From Streptomyces phaeofaciens (lineage in GTDB: Bacteria > Actinomycetota > Actinomycetes > Streptomycetales > Streptomycetaceae), in the NCBI RefSeq assembly GCF_014648915.1, contig NZ_BMSA01000007.1, positions 186,001-250,000 on the forward strand: 64,000 bases of DNA, read 5' to 3'. The translations under genes and the position numbers were made by a program. Positions within the stretch are counted from its first letter, which is position 1. Each line of letters begins with the position of its first letter. A model generated the notes under the pieces. The model was not told the DNA's origin. It worked only from the letters and a program-made list of their open reading frames with translations, and ran no database searches. This document shows positions 17,707 through 26,029 of this stretch, one piece after another.

Positions 17707-19611
17707 ATGACCGACGAATCCGGCCACGCGGCCCATGCCTCCCTCCTCGCCCGGCTCGACGCGGCCGACCGATGGCCGGGCGCCGCCGCCCTGCGCGCGC
17801 ACTCCTACGACCTGCTCGGCGCCGCGCCCGGCACCCGGGTCGTGGACGTCGGCTGCGGTGGTGGACGGGCGGTCGCCGAGCTGGCCGGCCGAGGCGTGCG
17901 GGCGACCGGGATCGACCCCGACGAGCGGATGGTCGCCGCCGCGCGGACGCGGTGGCCCGGCGCGGACGTCCGGCTCGGGGACGCCTACGCGCTGCCGCTG
18001 CCGGACGCCTCGACGGACGGCTACCGTGCCGACAAGGTGTTCCATGAACTCGCCGAGCCGGAAAGGGCGTTGACCGAGGCCCGCCGGGTGCTGGCGCCCG
18101 GGGGCAGGATCGTCCTGGTGGGCCAGGACTGGGACACTCTGGTCGTCGACTCCGACGATCCGGCACTGACCCGCGCCCTGGTCCACGCCCGCGCGGACCG
18201 CGTCACCGCCCCTCGCGCCGCCCGCGCCTACCGCACCCTGCTGCTGAGCGCCGGCTTCACCGACGCGACCGTCGAGGTGCGGACGACCGTACTCGGCGGG
18301 CCGGCGGCCCTGCCGCTGCTGACCGGACTCGTGGCGGGCGTCCGGTCGTTCCCGGCGGAACGCACGGACGCCTGGCTCGCCGAGCAACGGGCACGGGCCG
18401 TGTCCGACCGGCTGTTCCTCGCACTGCCCCTGTTCGTGGCGTCGGCGACCGCGAGCACCGCCGACGCCGGCCGACGGCCCTGCCCGCCGGACGGACCCCA
18501 GGTTCTCCCGGACTCAGAGACCCGGGACGGCCGAGAACCCGGCGGAAGCGCCCGGCACTCCGACCGGATTGCCGGCCGGGACCACCCCCGAGTCCAGGAC
18601 GGTCCGGGCGAGCGGTTCGAGCAGGCGGGCCAGACGGGAGGTGGCCTCGGCGCCCAGCGCCGTCCACGGCCCGGCCGCCGCCGCGTCGGTCTCGGCCTCG
18701 ACCTCCTCGTGGACGGCCACCCCCTCCTTGGTGAGGTGTCCGTCCGCGTCGACCCACCCGCGCTCGCGCAACTCCGTCTTCCCCCGCTGCCACTGCTCGG
18801 CGTCCCACTTGCGGGTCTGGCGCTGGAACTCCTCGTCCACCTCTCCCGCCGCGCCCTTCAGCAGCATCGCGGCGACCGGGCCGAGACCACGGCCGACGAG
18901 CACGGCGACATGCCCGTCACCGCGGTGCTCGCGCAGGGTGGTGAGGGCCTGCCAGAGCCTGAGGTGCGGCTGTGCGGGGCGGGCGAGGGCCTGGTTGGCG
19001 GCGCCGAGGACCCGCCCCGCCGTGTCGGCGGCCTGCGCCGCCGCCCAGGCCAGGTCGGCGGCCTCGGTCATCTCCGCGGAGGCGACGGCCCCCGGGCCGA
19101 AGAGTCCGGTCATGGCGGCGCCCACGCCCCGCGCGCGTGCCGCGAGCACGTCCGCCGGGGCCGCGTGGCCCCAGGCGTCCGGCAGCGCGCGGGTCACGCG
19201 GTCGGGGTGGAAGACGTAGAAGCAGCTGGTGACGACGGAGGCGGGGGCCGGGCCGAGCGGGGCGGCGCGCAGGGCGAAGTAGCCCATCCAGTACCCGCGC
19301 ATGCCGAGTCCGTCGGCGACCGCGCGGACCTCGGGGGCGAAGTACACCAGATCGTGGACCGGTTCGAACCTCTCCCACATCGCCCGTGCGACGGTGTCCC
19401 TCACTCCGCGTCCTCCCGGCTCGTCGGCGGCTGGTGCCGGGAGGCAGCATCGTTCATGACGGCGGTCATAACAACCCCCCGGGGCACGGCGCGGCACGGC
19501 TCGGCCGCCGACGCCGGCGCGGGCGTGTCGAGGAACGCCGTGACCTCGGCGCCGAACCGTTCCGCGTCGTCGAGCCACGGAGAGTGGCCCGCCCCCGGCT
19601 GCACGACGTAG
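17707..19611 (+). CDS. SAM-dependent methyltransferase; frame lacks its expected stop
   Basis: The first ~255 residues are a class I methyltransferase: VVDVGCGGGRAVAELAGRGV (motif I), GIDPDERMVAAAR, LPLPDAST and RRVLAPGGRIVLVGQDWD. After LFLALPLFVASAT near 18450, where relatives end, no stop occurs. The same frame stays open for about 1.1 kb, antisense through the whole SCO6745-like gene and into the hydrolase, ending at 19611. The extra sequence is low-complexity and has no domain, so the biologically meaningful part is about 17707-18470. Either the stop was lost or the transcript terminates earlier. ATG 17707 is divergent from the MerR gene and may be leaderless. Confidence 0.72.
   Translation: MTDESGHAAHASLLARLDAADRWPGAAALRAHSYDLLGAAPGTRVVDVGCGGGRAVAELAGRGVRATGIDPDERMVAAARTRWPGADVRLGDAYALPLPDASTDGYRADKVFHELAEPERALTEARRVLAPGGRIVLVGQDWDTLVVDSDDPALTRALVHARADRVTAPRAARAYRTLLLSAGFTDATVEVRTTVLGGPAALPLLTGLVAGVRSFPAERTDAWLAEQRARAVSDRLFLALPLFVASATASTADAGRRPCPPDGPQVLPDSETRDGREPGGSARHSDRIAGRDHPRVQDGPGERFEQAGQTGGGLGAQRRPRPGRRRVGLGLDLLVDGHPLLGEVSVRVDPPALAQLRLPPLPLLGVPLAGLALELLVHLSRRALQQHRGDRAETTADEHGDMPVTAVLAQGGEGLPEPEVRLCGAGEGLVGGAEDPPRRVGGLRRRPGQVGGLGHLRGGDGPRAEESGHGGAHAPRACREHVRRGRVAPGVRQRAGHAVGVEDVEAAGDDGGGGRAERGGAQGEVAHPVPAHAESVGDRADLGGEVHQIVDRFEPLPHRPCDGVPHSASSRLVGGWCREAASFMTAVITTPRGTARHGSAADAGAGVSRNAVTSAPNRSASSSHGEWPAPGCTT
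18514..19404 (-). CDS. SCO6745-like helical protein
   Basis: The 296-residue protein matches a conserved actinomycete family of unknown function (SCO6745/SalK type): MWERFEPVHDLVYFAPEVRA, GYWMGYFALRAAPLGPA, CFYVFHPDRVTRALPDAW and a C-terminal winged-helix-like region LRERGWVDADGHLTKEG. GTG at 19404 has GGGAGG seven bases upstream and overlaps the upstream hydrolase stop (GTGA), so the two are co-translated. It is covered on the opposite strand by the run-on methyltransferase frame. Confidence 0.82.
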   Translation of the reverse strand: MRDTVARAMWERFEPVHDLVYFAPEVRAVADGLGMRGYWMGYFALRAAPLGPAPASVVTSCFYVFHPDRVTRALPDAWGHAAPADVLAARARGVGAAMTGLFGPGAVASAEMTEAADLAWAAAQAADTAGRVLGAANQALARPAQPHLRLWQALTTLREHRGDGHVAVLVGRGLGPVAAMLLKGAAGEVDEEFQRQTRKWDAEQWQRGKTELRERGWVDADGHLTKEGVAVHEEVEAETDAAAAGPWTALGAEATSRLARLLEPLARTVLDSGVVPAGNPVGVPGASAGFSAVPGL

Positions 19612-20351
19612 GTGGCGTGGGGGAACAGCGCCGCGCACTCCGCCACCGACCGGGGCGGGCTGTTCAGGTCGAACTCCCCGGCGAGCAACAGGACGGGAGA
19701 CCCGAGGGCGGCCAGCGCCGTACGGGTGGCCGACGGTGTGAAGGCGCCCTCGCTCCCGAAGGCGGCGACGACCTCCTCGTCGGCCGGGCGGGACCGCACG
19801 TGGTGTTCGCGCGCGGCGGCGTCCCACCGGCCGTGGAGGAAGGGGGCGACGGCCTCCCAGTCACCACCCCTGCCCTCGGTGATGGCCTCCAGCGCGGCGA
19901 ACGCCTCCGGGAACCACGGCTCGCCCTGCCGGAGCCGGGCGAGTTCGCGCCGCGTCTCCCCGGCGATCTCGATGCCGACGGCCCGGGTGCCCGGGGTGAC
20001 CAGCACCAGCCTGCCGACGCGCGCCGGATGCCGGGCCGCGTACTGGGTCGCGACGTTCGCGCCGGCGGAGTGGCCGAGCAGGTCGATCCGGGGCTGCCCG
20101 AGATGGACGCGCAGGGCTTCGACATCGTCGACGAGGCGATCGCAGCGGCAGGAGGAGACGTCCTCGGGCGAGGCGGACCGACCGGTGCCGCGCAGGTCCA
20201 GGACGATCAGCCGGCGGTGCGCGGACAGGCCGCCGAGGTCACCGAGGTAGGCGGAGTCCGCGGGGCCGCCCGGGACGCAGACCAGGGGGTCCCCGTCACC
20301 GGTCACGCGGTAGGCGAGCCGGGTTCCGTCGGGTGCGGAGAAGGTGGGCAT
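19401..20351 (-). CDS. Alpha/beta hydrolase, proline-iminopeptidase-like
   Basis: The 316-residue enzyme has the alpha/beta hydrolase core. VPGGPADSAYLGDL is the oxyanion region, LLGHSAGANVA is the nucleophile elbow (Ser), and GEFDLNSPP and GAGHSPWLDD carry the acid and His. The GGP start and lid sequence resemble proline iminopeptidases and related amidases. ATG at 20351 lies just before a set of ATAACC/GGTTAT operators. It forms an operon with the SCO6745-like gene and is divergent from an HTH regulator that likely controls it. Confidence 0.86.
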   Translation of the reverse strand: MPTFSAPDGTRLAYRVTGDGDPLVCVPGGPADSAYLGDLGGLSAHRRLIVLDLRGTGRSASPEDVSSCRCDRLVDDVEALRVHLGQPRIDLLGHSAGANVATQYAARHPARVGRLVLVTPGTRAVGIEIAGETRRELARLRQGEPWFPEAFAALEAITEGRGGDWEAVAPFLHGRWDAAAREHHVRSRPADEEVVAAFGSEGAFTPSATRTALAALGSPVLLLAGEFDLNSPPRSVAECAALFPHATYVVQPGAGHSPWLDDAERFGAEVTAFLDTPAPASAAEPCRAVPRGVVMTAVMNDAASRHQPPTSREDAE

Positions 20352-20370
20352 GAGGCGATCCTGGCACGTC

Positions 20371-20422
20371 ATAACCAGGTTATACAACCGGGTTATGGCG
20401 ACTGGGCGGGGTGTATAACCTG
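20371..20422. promoter_or_regulatory. Operator cluster between hydrolase and HTH regulator
   Basis: Three copies of one half-site family occur in 52 bases: a perfect palindrome ATAACCAGGTTAT (20371-20383), an imperfect one around AACCGGGTTAT (20386-20396), and TATAACCTGG (20413-20422). The last overlaps a TATAAC -10-like hexamer reading toward the regulator. This suggests autoregulation and control of the divergent hydrolase. Confidence 0.65.
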
Positions 20423-20425
20423 GTG

Positions 20426-21085
20426 GTGACAGCTGACGAGGGTGAAGAGGACGCACGGCGCGCGCCCGGGGCGTCGAGCGAGACGCGGGCCGCGGGTCCG
20501 GCCGAGGCGTCGGCCGACGGCCTGACCGAGGCGCAGGCCGGCCGGATGCTGGCCGACATCAACGAGGTCATCCGCGCGGGCGAGGAGATGCGGAAGCTGC
20601 GCGCCGAGCTGATCCAGGTGTTCGTCGGTCTCGGCTGGACCCAGGACACCATCGCCCGGCTCGCCGGGATGAGCCAGCCCGCCGTGTCCAAGCAGCTGGC
20701 GGGCAGAGGGCGGACGGGCCGTGCCGCACACCCGATGGAACTCACCCTCGACCAGTGCGACGCCCCCTGGCTCGAAGGGCGCCTGTGGGGTCTGGCCGAG
20801 GAGATCTCCCGGCGCCTCGACGGCGCGGCCCACTGCACCCGGTACATCGAGGCACTCGACCGGGACAGGAAGCGCTTCACGCCGCAGAACGTCGACCGGC
20901 TGCGGCGTCTGGTCGAGGAGGACCTGCGCCTGCGGCGGGCCGAGCTGCCCGCGAGCCACCGGGCCGCGTACGACCTGATCAGCCGGGGACTCGACCTTCC
21001 GGCCGAGGTCACCGCCGACGAATCGGCCTCCGTGCGGCGTGCGCTGGCCCGCCGGCTCCAGCGCGACCGGCTGCGGGGCGACTGA
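20426..21085 (+). CDS. HTH regulator, sigma-70-region-4-like
   Basis: About 219 residues. The central part FVGLGWTQDTIARLAGMSQPAVSKQLAG is a helix-turn-helix of the Xre/sigma-region-4 kind, and the C-terminal half is charged and helical (RRLVEEDLRLRRAELPASHR). Several GTG codons are possible (20411, 20423, 20426). The ones at 20423/20426 lie about seven bases after the TATAAC box, so translation may be leaderless. The first candidate would put the operator inside the coding region. It probably represses the divergent hydrolase pair. Confidence 0.78.
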   Translation: MTADEGEEDARRAPGASSETRAAGPAEASADGLTEAQAGRMLADINEVIRAGEEMRKLRAELIQVFVGLGWTQDTIARLAGMSQPAVSKQLAGRGRTGRAAHPMELTLDQCDAPWLEGRLWGLAEEISRRLDGAAHCTRYIEALDRDRKRFTPQNVDRLRRLVEEDLRLRRAELPASHRAAYDLISRGLDLPAEVTADESASVRRALARRLQRDRLRGD

Positions 21086-21134
21086 TCCGCGCCGCCGGCT
21101 CCAGCGCGACCGGCCGCAGGGCAACCGATCCGCG
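21051..21134 (+). repeat. 43-bp tandem duplication of a gene 3' end
   Basis: The last codons and stop of the HTH regulator (21051-21091) are repeated at 21094-21134 with about five substitutions; the copied TGA reads CGA. It is the second tail duplication of this type in the window. Confidence 0.8.
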
Positions 21135-21180
21135 CACGCTTATGGACGTCTCTTCCGGGGCTGATCTAGGGTGCCGAGCA

Positions 21181-21192
21181 GCAAGCGCTTTC
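21181..21192. promoter_or_regulatory. LacI-type operator upstream of GH115 gene
   Basis: GCAAGCGCTTTC has the central CG-containing palindrome AAGCGCTT typical of LacI-family sites. It lies 36 bases before the GH115 start, which suggests sugar-responsive repression. No LacI gene is in this window. Confidence 0.6.
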
Positions 21193-21227
21193 TAACATGG
21201 CCATGCCAGACGGAAGGAAAGTGTCTC

Positions 21228-24200
21228 GTGCCGCACCCCGCCTCGCCGGACCCGTCCGAGAGCTCCGCCCCCGAGAGGTCCGGCCCCTTCAGCCGGAAGT
21301 CGTTCCTGCGGGGCATGGCCGCCGCCGGGGCCGCCCCCTGGCTGTCCGCCGTACTGCCCGCGACCGAGGCCCCGGCGGCCGGCCGTGCGGAGTTCGCCCT
21401 GGTCCGGGACGGTGTGGCGGTCGACGTGTACGTGGACGCGGCGGACGACCCCGCCGTGCTCCGCGCCGCCGGCGACCTCCTGGCGGACGTCGAGCGGGTC
21501 ACCGGTGTCCGGCCGGAGTTACGGCACACCGTGCCGGACCGGTCGGCCGGGCTGGTCCTGGTGGGCACGCTCGGCGCGAGCCCGGTGATCGACCGGCTCG
21601 TGGCCCGGGGGCGTCTGGACGTCTCCCGGGTGGAGGGCCGCTGGGAGGCCTCCGTGACCCAGGTGGTCGACCGCCCCGCGCCCGGCGTGGAGCGCGCCCT
21701 GGTGATCGCGGGCAGCGACCGGCGCGGCACGGTCTACGGCGTCTACGACACCTCGGAACGCATCGGCGTCTCCCCCTGGTACTGGTGGGCCGATGTCCCG
21801 GTGGAGCGGCGCGACACGGTGACGGTGCCCTCGGAGACCGTCAAGCGGCTCGAACCGTCGGTGCGTTACCGGGGTGTGTTCATCAACGACGAGCAGAATC
21901 TGACCACTTGGTCGCACCGCACCCAGGAGACGGACAAGAACATCGGCCCGAGGACGTACCGGCGCCTCTTCGAGCTGCTGCTGCGCCTGAAGGCCAACTA
22001 CCTGTGGCCCGCCATGCATCCGTACTCCGACTTCTTCAACAAGTACCGGGAGAACCCCGAACTCGCCGACCGCTACGGCATCGTCGTCGGCTCCAGCCAC
22101 CCCGAGGCCCTGCTGCGCAACGGCGTCCACGAGTGGGCGCCCTGGGCGGAGGAGCACCGGGGCGCGGACGGCGGCCTGCCGGTGTACGACTACACCGTGA
22201 ACCCGGCCGTCATCTCCGACTACTGGAGAGCCAGGGCCCGGGAGAACGCGCCGTACGAGAGCAGCTGGACCATCGGCATGCGCGGGCTGCACGACACCGC
22301 GCTGGAGACCCGGAACGCCACGACGATCCCGGAGAAGGTCGCGGTGATGAACGACATCATCGCCGACCAGCGCCGGATCCTGGCCGAGGAGGTCGGAGCG
22401 GCGGCCGAGCCGCAGATCTTCATCCCGTACAAGGAGGTCCTGGACCTGTACAACGCGGGTGTCCGGGTGCCGGACGACATCACCCTGATCTGGCCGGACG
22501 ACAACCACGGCAACATGCGCCAGCTGCCGGACGGCACGGAACGCGCCCGCCCGGGTGGCAACGGCATCTACTACCACCTCTCCTACTGGGGCCGCCCGCG
22601 CAGCTATCTCTGGCTGGACACCACCCAACCGGCCAAGATCCGGCAGGAGTTGAGCCGGGCCTACGAGCACGGTGCGGACCGGATGTGGATCTTCAACGTG
22701 GGTGACCTGAAGTCGATCGAGACCGGTCTTTCCTTCTCCATGGACCTGGCCTGGGACGTGGCGCGCCGGGGCGCCGACGACGTCGAGGACGTCCTCGCGG
22801 AGTGGTACGGGCGGCAGTTCGGGCAGCGCCACCGTCAGGAGATCGCCGCCATCCGCACCGAGTACCACCGGCTGGCGGCCGAGCGGCGCCCCGAGTTCAT
22901 CGACCGTGGCATCTTCTCCGTGGTGCACCACGGGGACGAGGCGGGCCGCCGGCTGGGCGCGTACGAGCGGCTGCTGGAGCGAGTCCGTACGGTGGCCGCC
23001 GGACTGCCGGACGACTTCCGGGACGCCTTCTACGAGCTCGTCCAGTACCCGGTGCACGGGGCCTGGTTGATGAACCTGAAGTACTACTGGGCGGACCGGA
23101 ACGCGCTCGCGGTACGGCAGGGCCGGGGCGCCGGGACCAACCGCTTCGCGGACCTCGCCGAGGCCGCGCACTCCGCGGAGGCAGCCCTCACCCTGCGGTA
23201 CAACACCGAGGTGGCGGACGGGAAGTGGGACGGCTTCATCAACCCCTATCCCTCGCAGATCCCCAAGGCTCCGGGCCGCCCCGCCGTCACCCGGGTCGCC
23301 CGGCAGGAGACCTCGGGGCTGGGCGTGGCGGCCGAGGGCAACGAGACGGGTGCCGACCGGCCGCTGTCGTTCTCCTCCGCCACCCGTGACCGGCGTTTCG
23401 TGGACGTCTTCAACACCGGCTTCCTGGAGCTGGTCTGGACGGCCGAGGCGGGTCGGCCCTGGGTGAGGCTCAGTTCGGCGGGCGGCTCGCTCACCGAGCA
23501 GACCCGGGTGTGGGTCGAGATCGACTGGGACCTCGCACCGGAGGGCGTCCTCGACGCCACGGTGGTGTTCAGCGGCGGCGCGCAGCGCTTCGAGGTGCCG
23601 TTGCGCGTGGTCAACGAGGGGGAGCGGGGCCGCCGTCGGGCGCGGGGGTTCGTCGAGGCCCACGGCTGGGTCTCGATCGACGCCGTGCACACCGAGCGCC
23701 GGGTGGCGCGCGGCGGCGCCCGCTGGCGGACCGTCCCCGGTCTCGGCCGTCGTACGGGGGCCGTGGAGGCCGTGCCGTCGACGGCGGCCCCGGTCACCAC
23801 GGAGCACGCCTCCCGGGCGCCCGAGCTGCGCTACCGGGTGCGCTTCGCGCGGGCCGGCACCTTCCCGGTCACCGTCTTCCGGCTGCCCTCGCTCGACGAG
23901 CGCGGCGCGCGACGGCTGGCGCTCTCCCTCGACGACGGGCCGGTCACCGTGGTGTCGGGGCAGAACATCGCGACCGGCAACCGCGGGGACGCCTGGGCCC
24001 GCAATGTGGAGGAGGGCGTCGAGAGGCTGACCGCGCCGGTGACCGTGGACGCGCCCGGTGAGCATGTCCTGCGGATCTTCATGGTCGATCCCGGGATCGC
24101 CGTGGACCAGATCGTCGTCGACACGGGCGGACTGCCCGCCTCGTACCTCGCTCCGCCGGAGAGCTACCACCCGGTGTTCAACCCCGAGCCGGAATCCGGG

Positions 24201-24275
24201 GCGGGGGAAGGGGCGGGGACCGGGGTGGGGGAAGGGGCGGGGACCGGGGTGGGGCTGGACGTGCCCGGCCAGTAG
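21228..24275 (+). CDS. Secreted GH115 alpha-glucuronidase
   Basis: GH115 enzymes remove (methyl)glucuronic acid side chains from xylan. The 1015-residue protein starts with a Tat-like signal (FSRKSFLRGMAAAGAAPWLS; RK in place of RR). The catalytic part includes YGVYDTSERIGVSPWYWWAD, YRGVFINDEQNLTTW, LLRLKANYLWPAMHPYSDFF, IWPDDNHGNMRQLP and YHLSYWGRPRSYLWLDT, hallmarks of GH115. A C-terminal beta-rich region (about 720-990) follows, as in characterised members. The tail has a Gly-rich DNA-level repeat. GTG 21228 follows GGAAGGAAA; an upstream ATG at 21171 would overlap the operator. Transcribed alone. Confidence 0.92.
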   Translation: MPHPASPDPSESSAPERSGPFSRKSFLRGMAAAGAAPWLSAVLPATEAPAAGRAEFALVRDGVAVDVYVDAADDPAVLRAAGDLLADVERVTGVRPELRHTVPDRSAGLVLVGTLGASPVIDRLVARGRLDVSRVEGRWEASVTQVVDRPAPGVERALVIAGSDRRGTVYGVYDTSERIGVSPWYWWADVPVERRDTVTVPSETVKRLEPSVRYRGVFINDEQNLTTWSHRTQETDKNIGPRTYRRLFELLLRLKANYLWPAMHPYSDFFNKYRENPELADRYGIVVGSSHPEALLRNGVHEWAPWAEEHRGADGGLPVYDYTVNPAVISDYWRARARENAPYESSWTIGMRGLHDTALETRNATTIPEKVAVMNDIIADQRRILAEEVGAAAEPQIFIPYKEVLDLYNAGVRVPDDITLIWPDDNHGNMRQLPDGTERARPGGNGIYYHLSYWGRPRSYLWLDTTQPAKIRQELSRAYEHGADRMWIFNVGDLKSIETGLSFSMDLAWDVARRGADDVEDVLAEWYGRQFGQRHRQEIAAIRTEYHRLAAERRPEFIDRGIFSVVHHGDEAGRRLGAYERLLERVRTVAAGLPDDFRDAFYELVQYPVHGAWLMNLKYYWADRNALAVRQGRGAGTNRFADLAEAAHSAEAALTLRYNTEVADGKWDGFINPYPSQIPKAPGRPAVTRVARQETSGLGVAAEGNETGADRPLSFSSATRDRRFVDVFNTGFLELVWTAEAGRPWVRLSSAGGSLTEQTRVWVEIDWDLAPEGVLDATVVFSGGAQRFEVPLRVVNEGERGRRRARGFVEAHGWVSIDAVHTERRVARGGARWRTVPGLGRRTGAVEAVPSTAAPVTTEHASRAPELRYRVRFARAGTFPVTVFRLPSLDERGARRLALSLDDGPVTVVSGQNIATGNRGDAWARNVEEGVERLTAPVTVDAPGEHVLRIFMVDPGIAVDQIVVDTGGLPASYLAPPESYHPVFNPEPESGAGEGAGTGVGEGAGTGVGLDVPGQ
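24204..24251 (+). repeat. Two perfect 24-bp tandem repeats in the GH115 tail
   Basis: Each unit encodes the octapeptide GEGAGTGV at the extreme C-terminus. The repeat is in frame, so copy-number change would only alter the Gly-rich tail length. Confidence 0.85.
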
Positions 24276-24318
24276 GCAGAAGGCGTGACCGGCCCGCCCG
24301 TGCCGCCGGGCCCGGCCT

Positions 24319-24342
24319 CGGGCGCCCTGCCTCAGGCGCCCG
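24319..24342. terminator. Hairpin between convergent GH115 and IclR genes
   Basis: Eight-base arms CGGGCGCC and GGCGCCCG with an eight-base loop overlap the IclR stop codon. It could terminate transcription from either side. Confidence 0.45.
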
Positions 24343-25054
24343 CCCGCAGCACCCGGGACAGGCCCAGCGCCGCCGTCCGCACCGCGGGGGCCAGCCGGGC
24401 GGGGCTGAAGCGGGCGCGGGGTACGGCGACCGAGAGGGCGGCGACGGTGGTGCCGCCGGCGAAGACGGGGGCCGCGATGCAGGCCACGCCCAGGGCGGCC
24501 TCCTGCTCCTCGTAGGCCAGGCCGGAGACCTGGATCTTCTCCAGGGCCATGCGCAGCCGGGCCGGGTCGGTGATCGAGTGGGGGGTGAGGCTCGGCAGCG
24601 GGCGGGAGAGGACCTCCTCGGTCAGCTCGGCGTCGGAGAAGGCCAGCAGGGCCTTGCCCACTCCGGTGCAGGTCAGCGGCAGGCTGCCGCCGATCCGGGA
24701 GGGCAGCCTGAGGGCCTCGTGGCCATGGATGCGTTCGAGGTAGACGACCTCCATGCCCTCCCGCACCCCGAGGTGGACGGTCTCGCGGGTGGCCTCGAAC
24801 AGGTCCTGGAGGAAGGGCAGGGCCGTCTCCCGCAGATCGAGCCGGTGCGGCACCAGGGAGCCCAGCTCGAACAGCTTCGCGCCGAGCCGGTAGCGGGGAC
24901 CCGAGCGCTCCAGCCAGCCCAGCCGGACGAGGTCGGCCGCCAGCCGGTGCACGGTCGGCTTGGGCAGGCCCGTGCGCTCGGAAAGTTCCGCCAGACGGTA
25001 CGAGCCGCCGCTCGGTTTGAAGGATTCCAGGATTCTCGCAGCCTTCTCCAGCAT
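24332..25054 (-). CDS. IclR family transcriptional regulator
   Basis: The 240-residue protein has an N-terminal winged helix (LEKAARILESFKPSGGSYRL, LSERTGLPKPTVHRLAADLV) and a C-terminal ligand domain with YLERIHGHEALRLPSRIG, LTCTGVGKALLAF and GVACIAAPVFAGGTTVAAL, all standard for IclR. It faces a meta-cleavage-type operon across a perfect 21-bp palindrome and is probably its regulator, sensing a pathway acid. ATG 25054 keeps the palindrome outside the gene; a GTG at 25081 would place the start inside it. Confidence 0.9.
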   Translation of the reverse strand: MLEKAARILESFKPSGGSYRLAELSERTGLPKPTVHRLAADLVRLGWLERSGPRYRLGAKLFELGSLVPHRLDLRETALPFLQDLFEATRETVHLGVREGMEVVYLERIHGHEALRLPSRIGGSLPLTCTGVGKALLAFSDAELTEEVLSRPLPSLTPHSITDPARLRMALEKIQVSGLAYEEQEAALGVACIAAPVFAGGTTVAALSVAVPRARFSPARLAPAVRTAALGLSRVLRAGA

Positions 25055-25067
25055 GCTGCCGCCCGTG

Positions 25068-25088
25068 TTGTTCCGTGTCACGGAACAA
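25068..25088. promoter_or_regulatory. Perfect 21-bp palindromic operator
   Basis: Arms TTGTTCCGTG and CACGGAACAA surround a single T. It lies between the IclR gene and the divergent hydratase operon, and its GTTCCG/CGGAAC core resembles IclR-type sites. It is likely the IclR binding site. Confidence 0.75.
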
Positions 25089-25162
25089 AGTTTGTGCCGG
25101 GTCAGGGGTCGATGTCTATATCGAGGTCCAGCCCCCGCTTCTTTGCACCCCTGGAGGTACCG

Positions 25163-26029
25163 ATGCCGACCGTGCTCGACGGCGTCCGCCCGGACGCCGT
25201 CCCACCGGCCGTGGTCGAGGCCGCCGACCTGCTGGTGGAGGCCGCCCGGACCAGGGTCGCCTGCCCGCCGGTGCGGACTCTCTTCGCCGACGGCGGTGAC
25301 CTGGACACCGCCTACGCCGTGCAGCGGCTGAACGTCCGGCGCGCCCTGGACGCCGGCCGCCGGATCGTCGGCCGCAAGATCGGGCTGACCTCCGTCGCCG
25401 TACAGCGTCAACTCGGTGTGGAACGGCCGGACTTCGGCGCGCTGTTCGCCGACATGGCGGTGCCGGACGGTGGCGAGGTGCCCGTCGGGCGGCTGCTCCG
25501 GCCGAAGGTGGAGGCCGAGGTGGCACTCGTCCTCGGGCACGACCTGCCGCACCGGGAGTGCACGGTCGTCGACGTGCTGCGGGCGGTGGACTTCGCGCTG
25601 CCCGCGCTGGAGATCGTCGACAGCCGGGTGCGGGGGTGGGACATCTCCCTCGTCGACACGGTCGCCGACAACGCCTCCTGCGGTCTGTACGTGCTGGGCG
25701 CGACCCCCGTACCGCTCACGGCCCTCGATCTGCGGACCGTGCCGATGACCATGACCCGGGGCGGCGCGACCGTCTCCGAGGGTACCGGCGCCGACTGCCT
25801 CGGCAGCCCGCTGAACGCGGCGGTCTGGCTGGCCTCGGCGCTCGCGGAGCGGGGAGAGCCGCTGCGCGCGGGCGATCTGGTGCTGACCGGGGCGCTGGGG
25901 CCGATGGTGCCCGCCGCGCCGGGGGACGTGTTCGAGGCCCGTGTCCCCGGCCTGGGCTCCGTACGGGTCGGCTTCGCCGAGGAAGCGGGAGCGGGAGAAG
26001 CCGAGGAAGCAGGAGGGCAGACCCGATGA
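25163..26029 (+). CDS. 2-keto-4-pentenoate hydratase
   Basis: The enzyme hydrates 2-hydroxypenta-2,4-dienoate to 4-hydroxy-2-oxovalerate in aromatic or steroid degradation. The 288-residue protein has the family signatures GRKIGLTSVAVQRQLGVERPDFGAL, RPKVEAEVALVLG (metal ligands Glu), PALEIVDSRVRGWDISLVDTVADNASC and GSPLNAAVWLASAL. GGAGG precedes ATG 25163. The C-terminal tail is extended and Glu/Ala-rich. It heads a three-gene operon with ATGA overlaps, facing an IclR regulator. Confidence 0.93.
   Translation: MPTVLDGVRPDAVPPAVVEAADLLVEAARTRVACPPVRTLFADGGDLDTAYAVQRLNVRRALDAGRRIVGRKIGLTSVAVQRQLGVERPDFGALFADMAVPDGGEVPVGRLLRPKVEAEVALVLGHDLPHRECTVVDVLRAVDFALPALEIVDSRVRGWDISLVDTVADNASCGLYVLGATPVPLTALDLRTVPMTMTRGGATVSEGTGADCLGSPLNAAVWLASALAERGEPLRAGDLVLTGALGPMVPAAPGDVFEARVPGLGSVRVGFAEEAGAGEAEEAGGQTR

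Noticed and set aside
21519..25088. Very long minus-strand open frame opposite the GH115 gene
   Set aside because: Its sequence is low-complexity outside the true IclR region; the plus strand carries all GH115 motifs.
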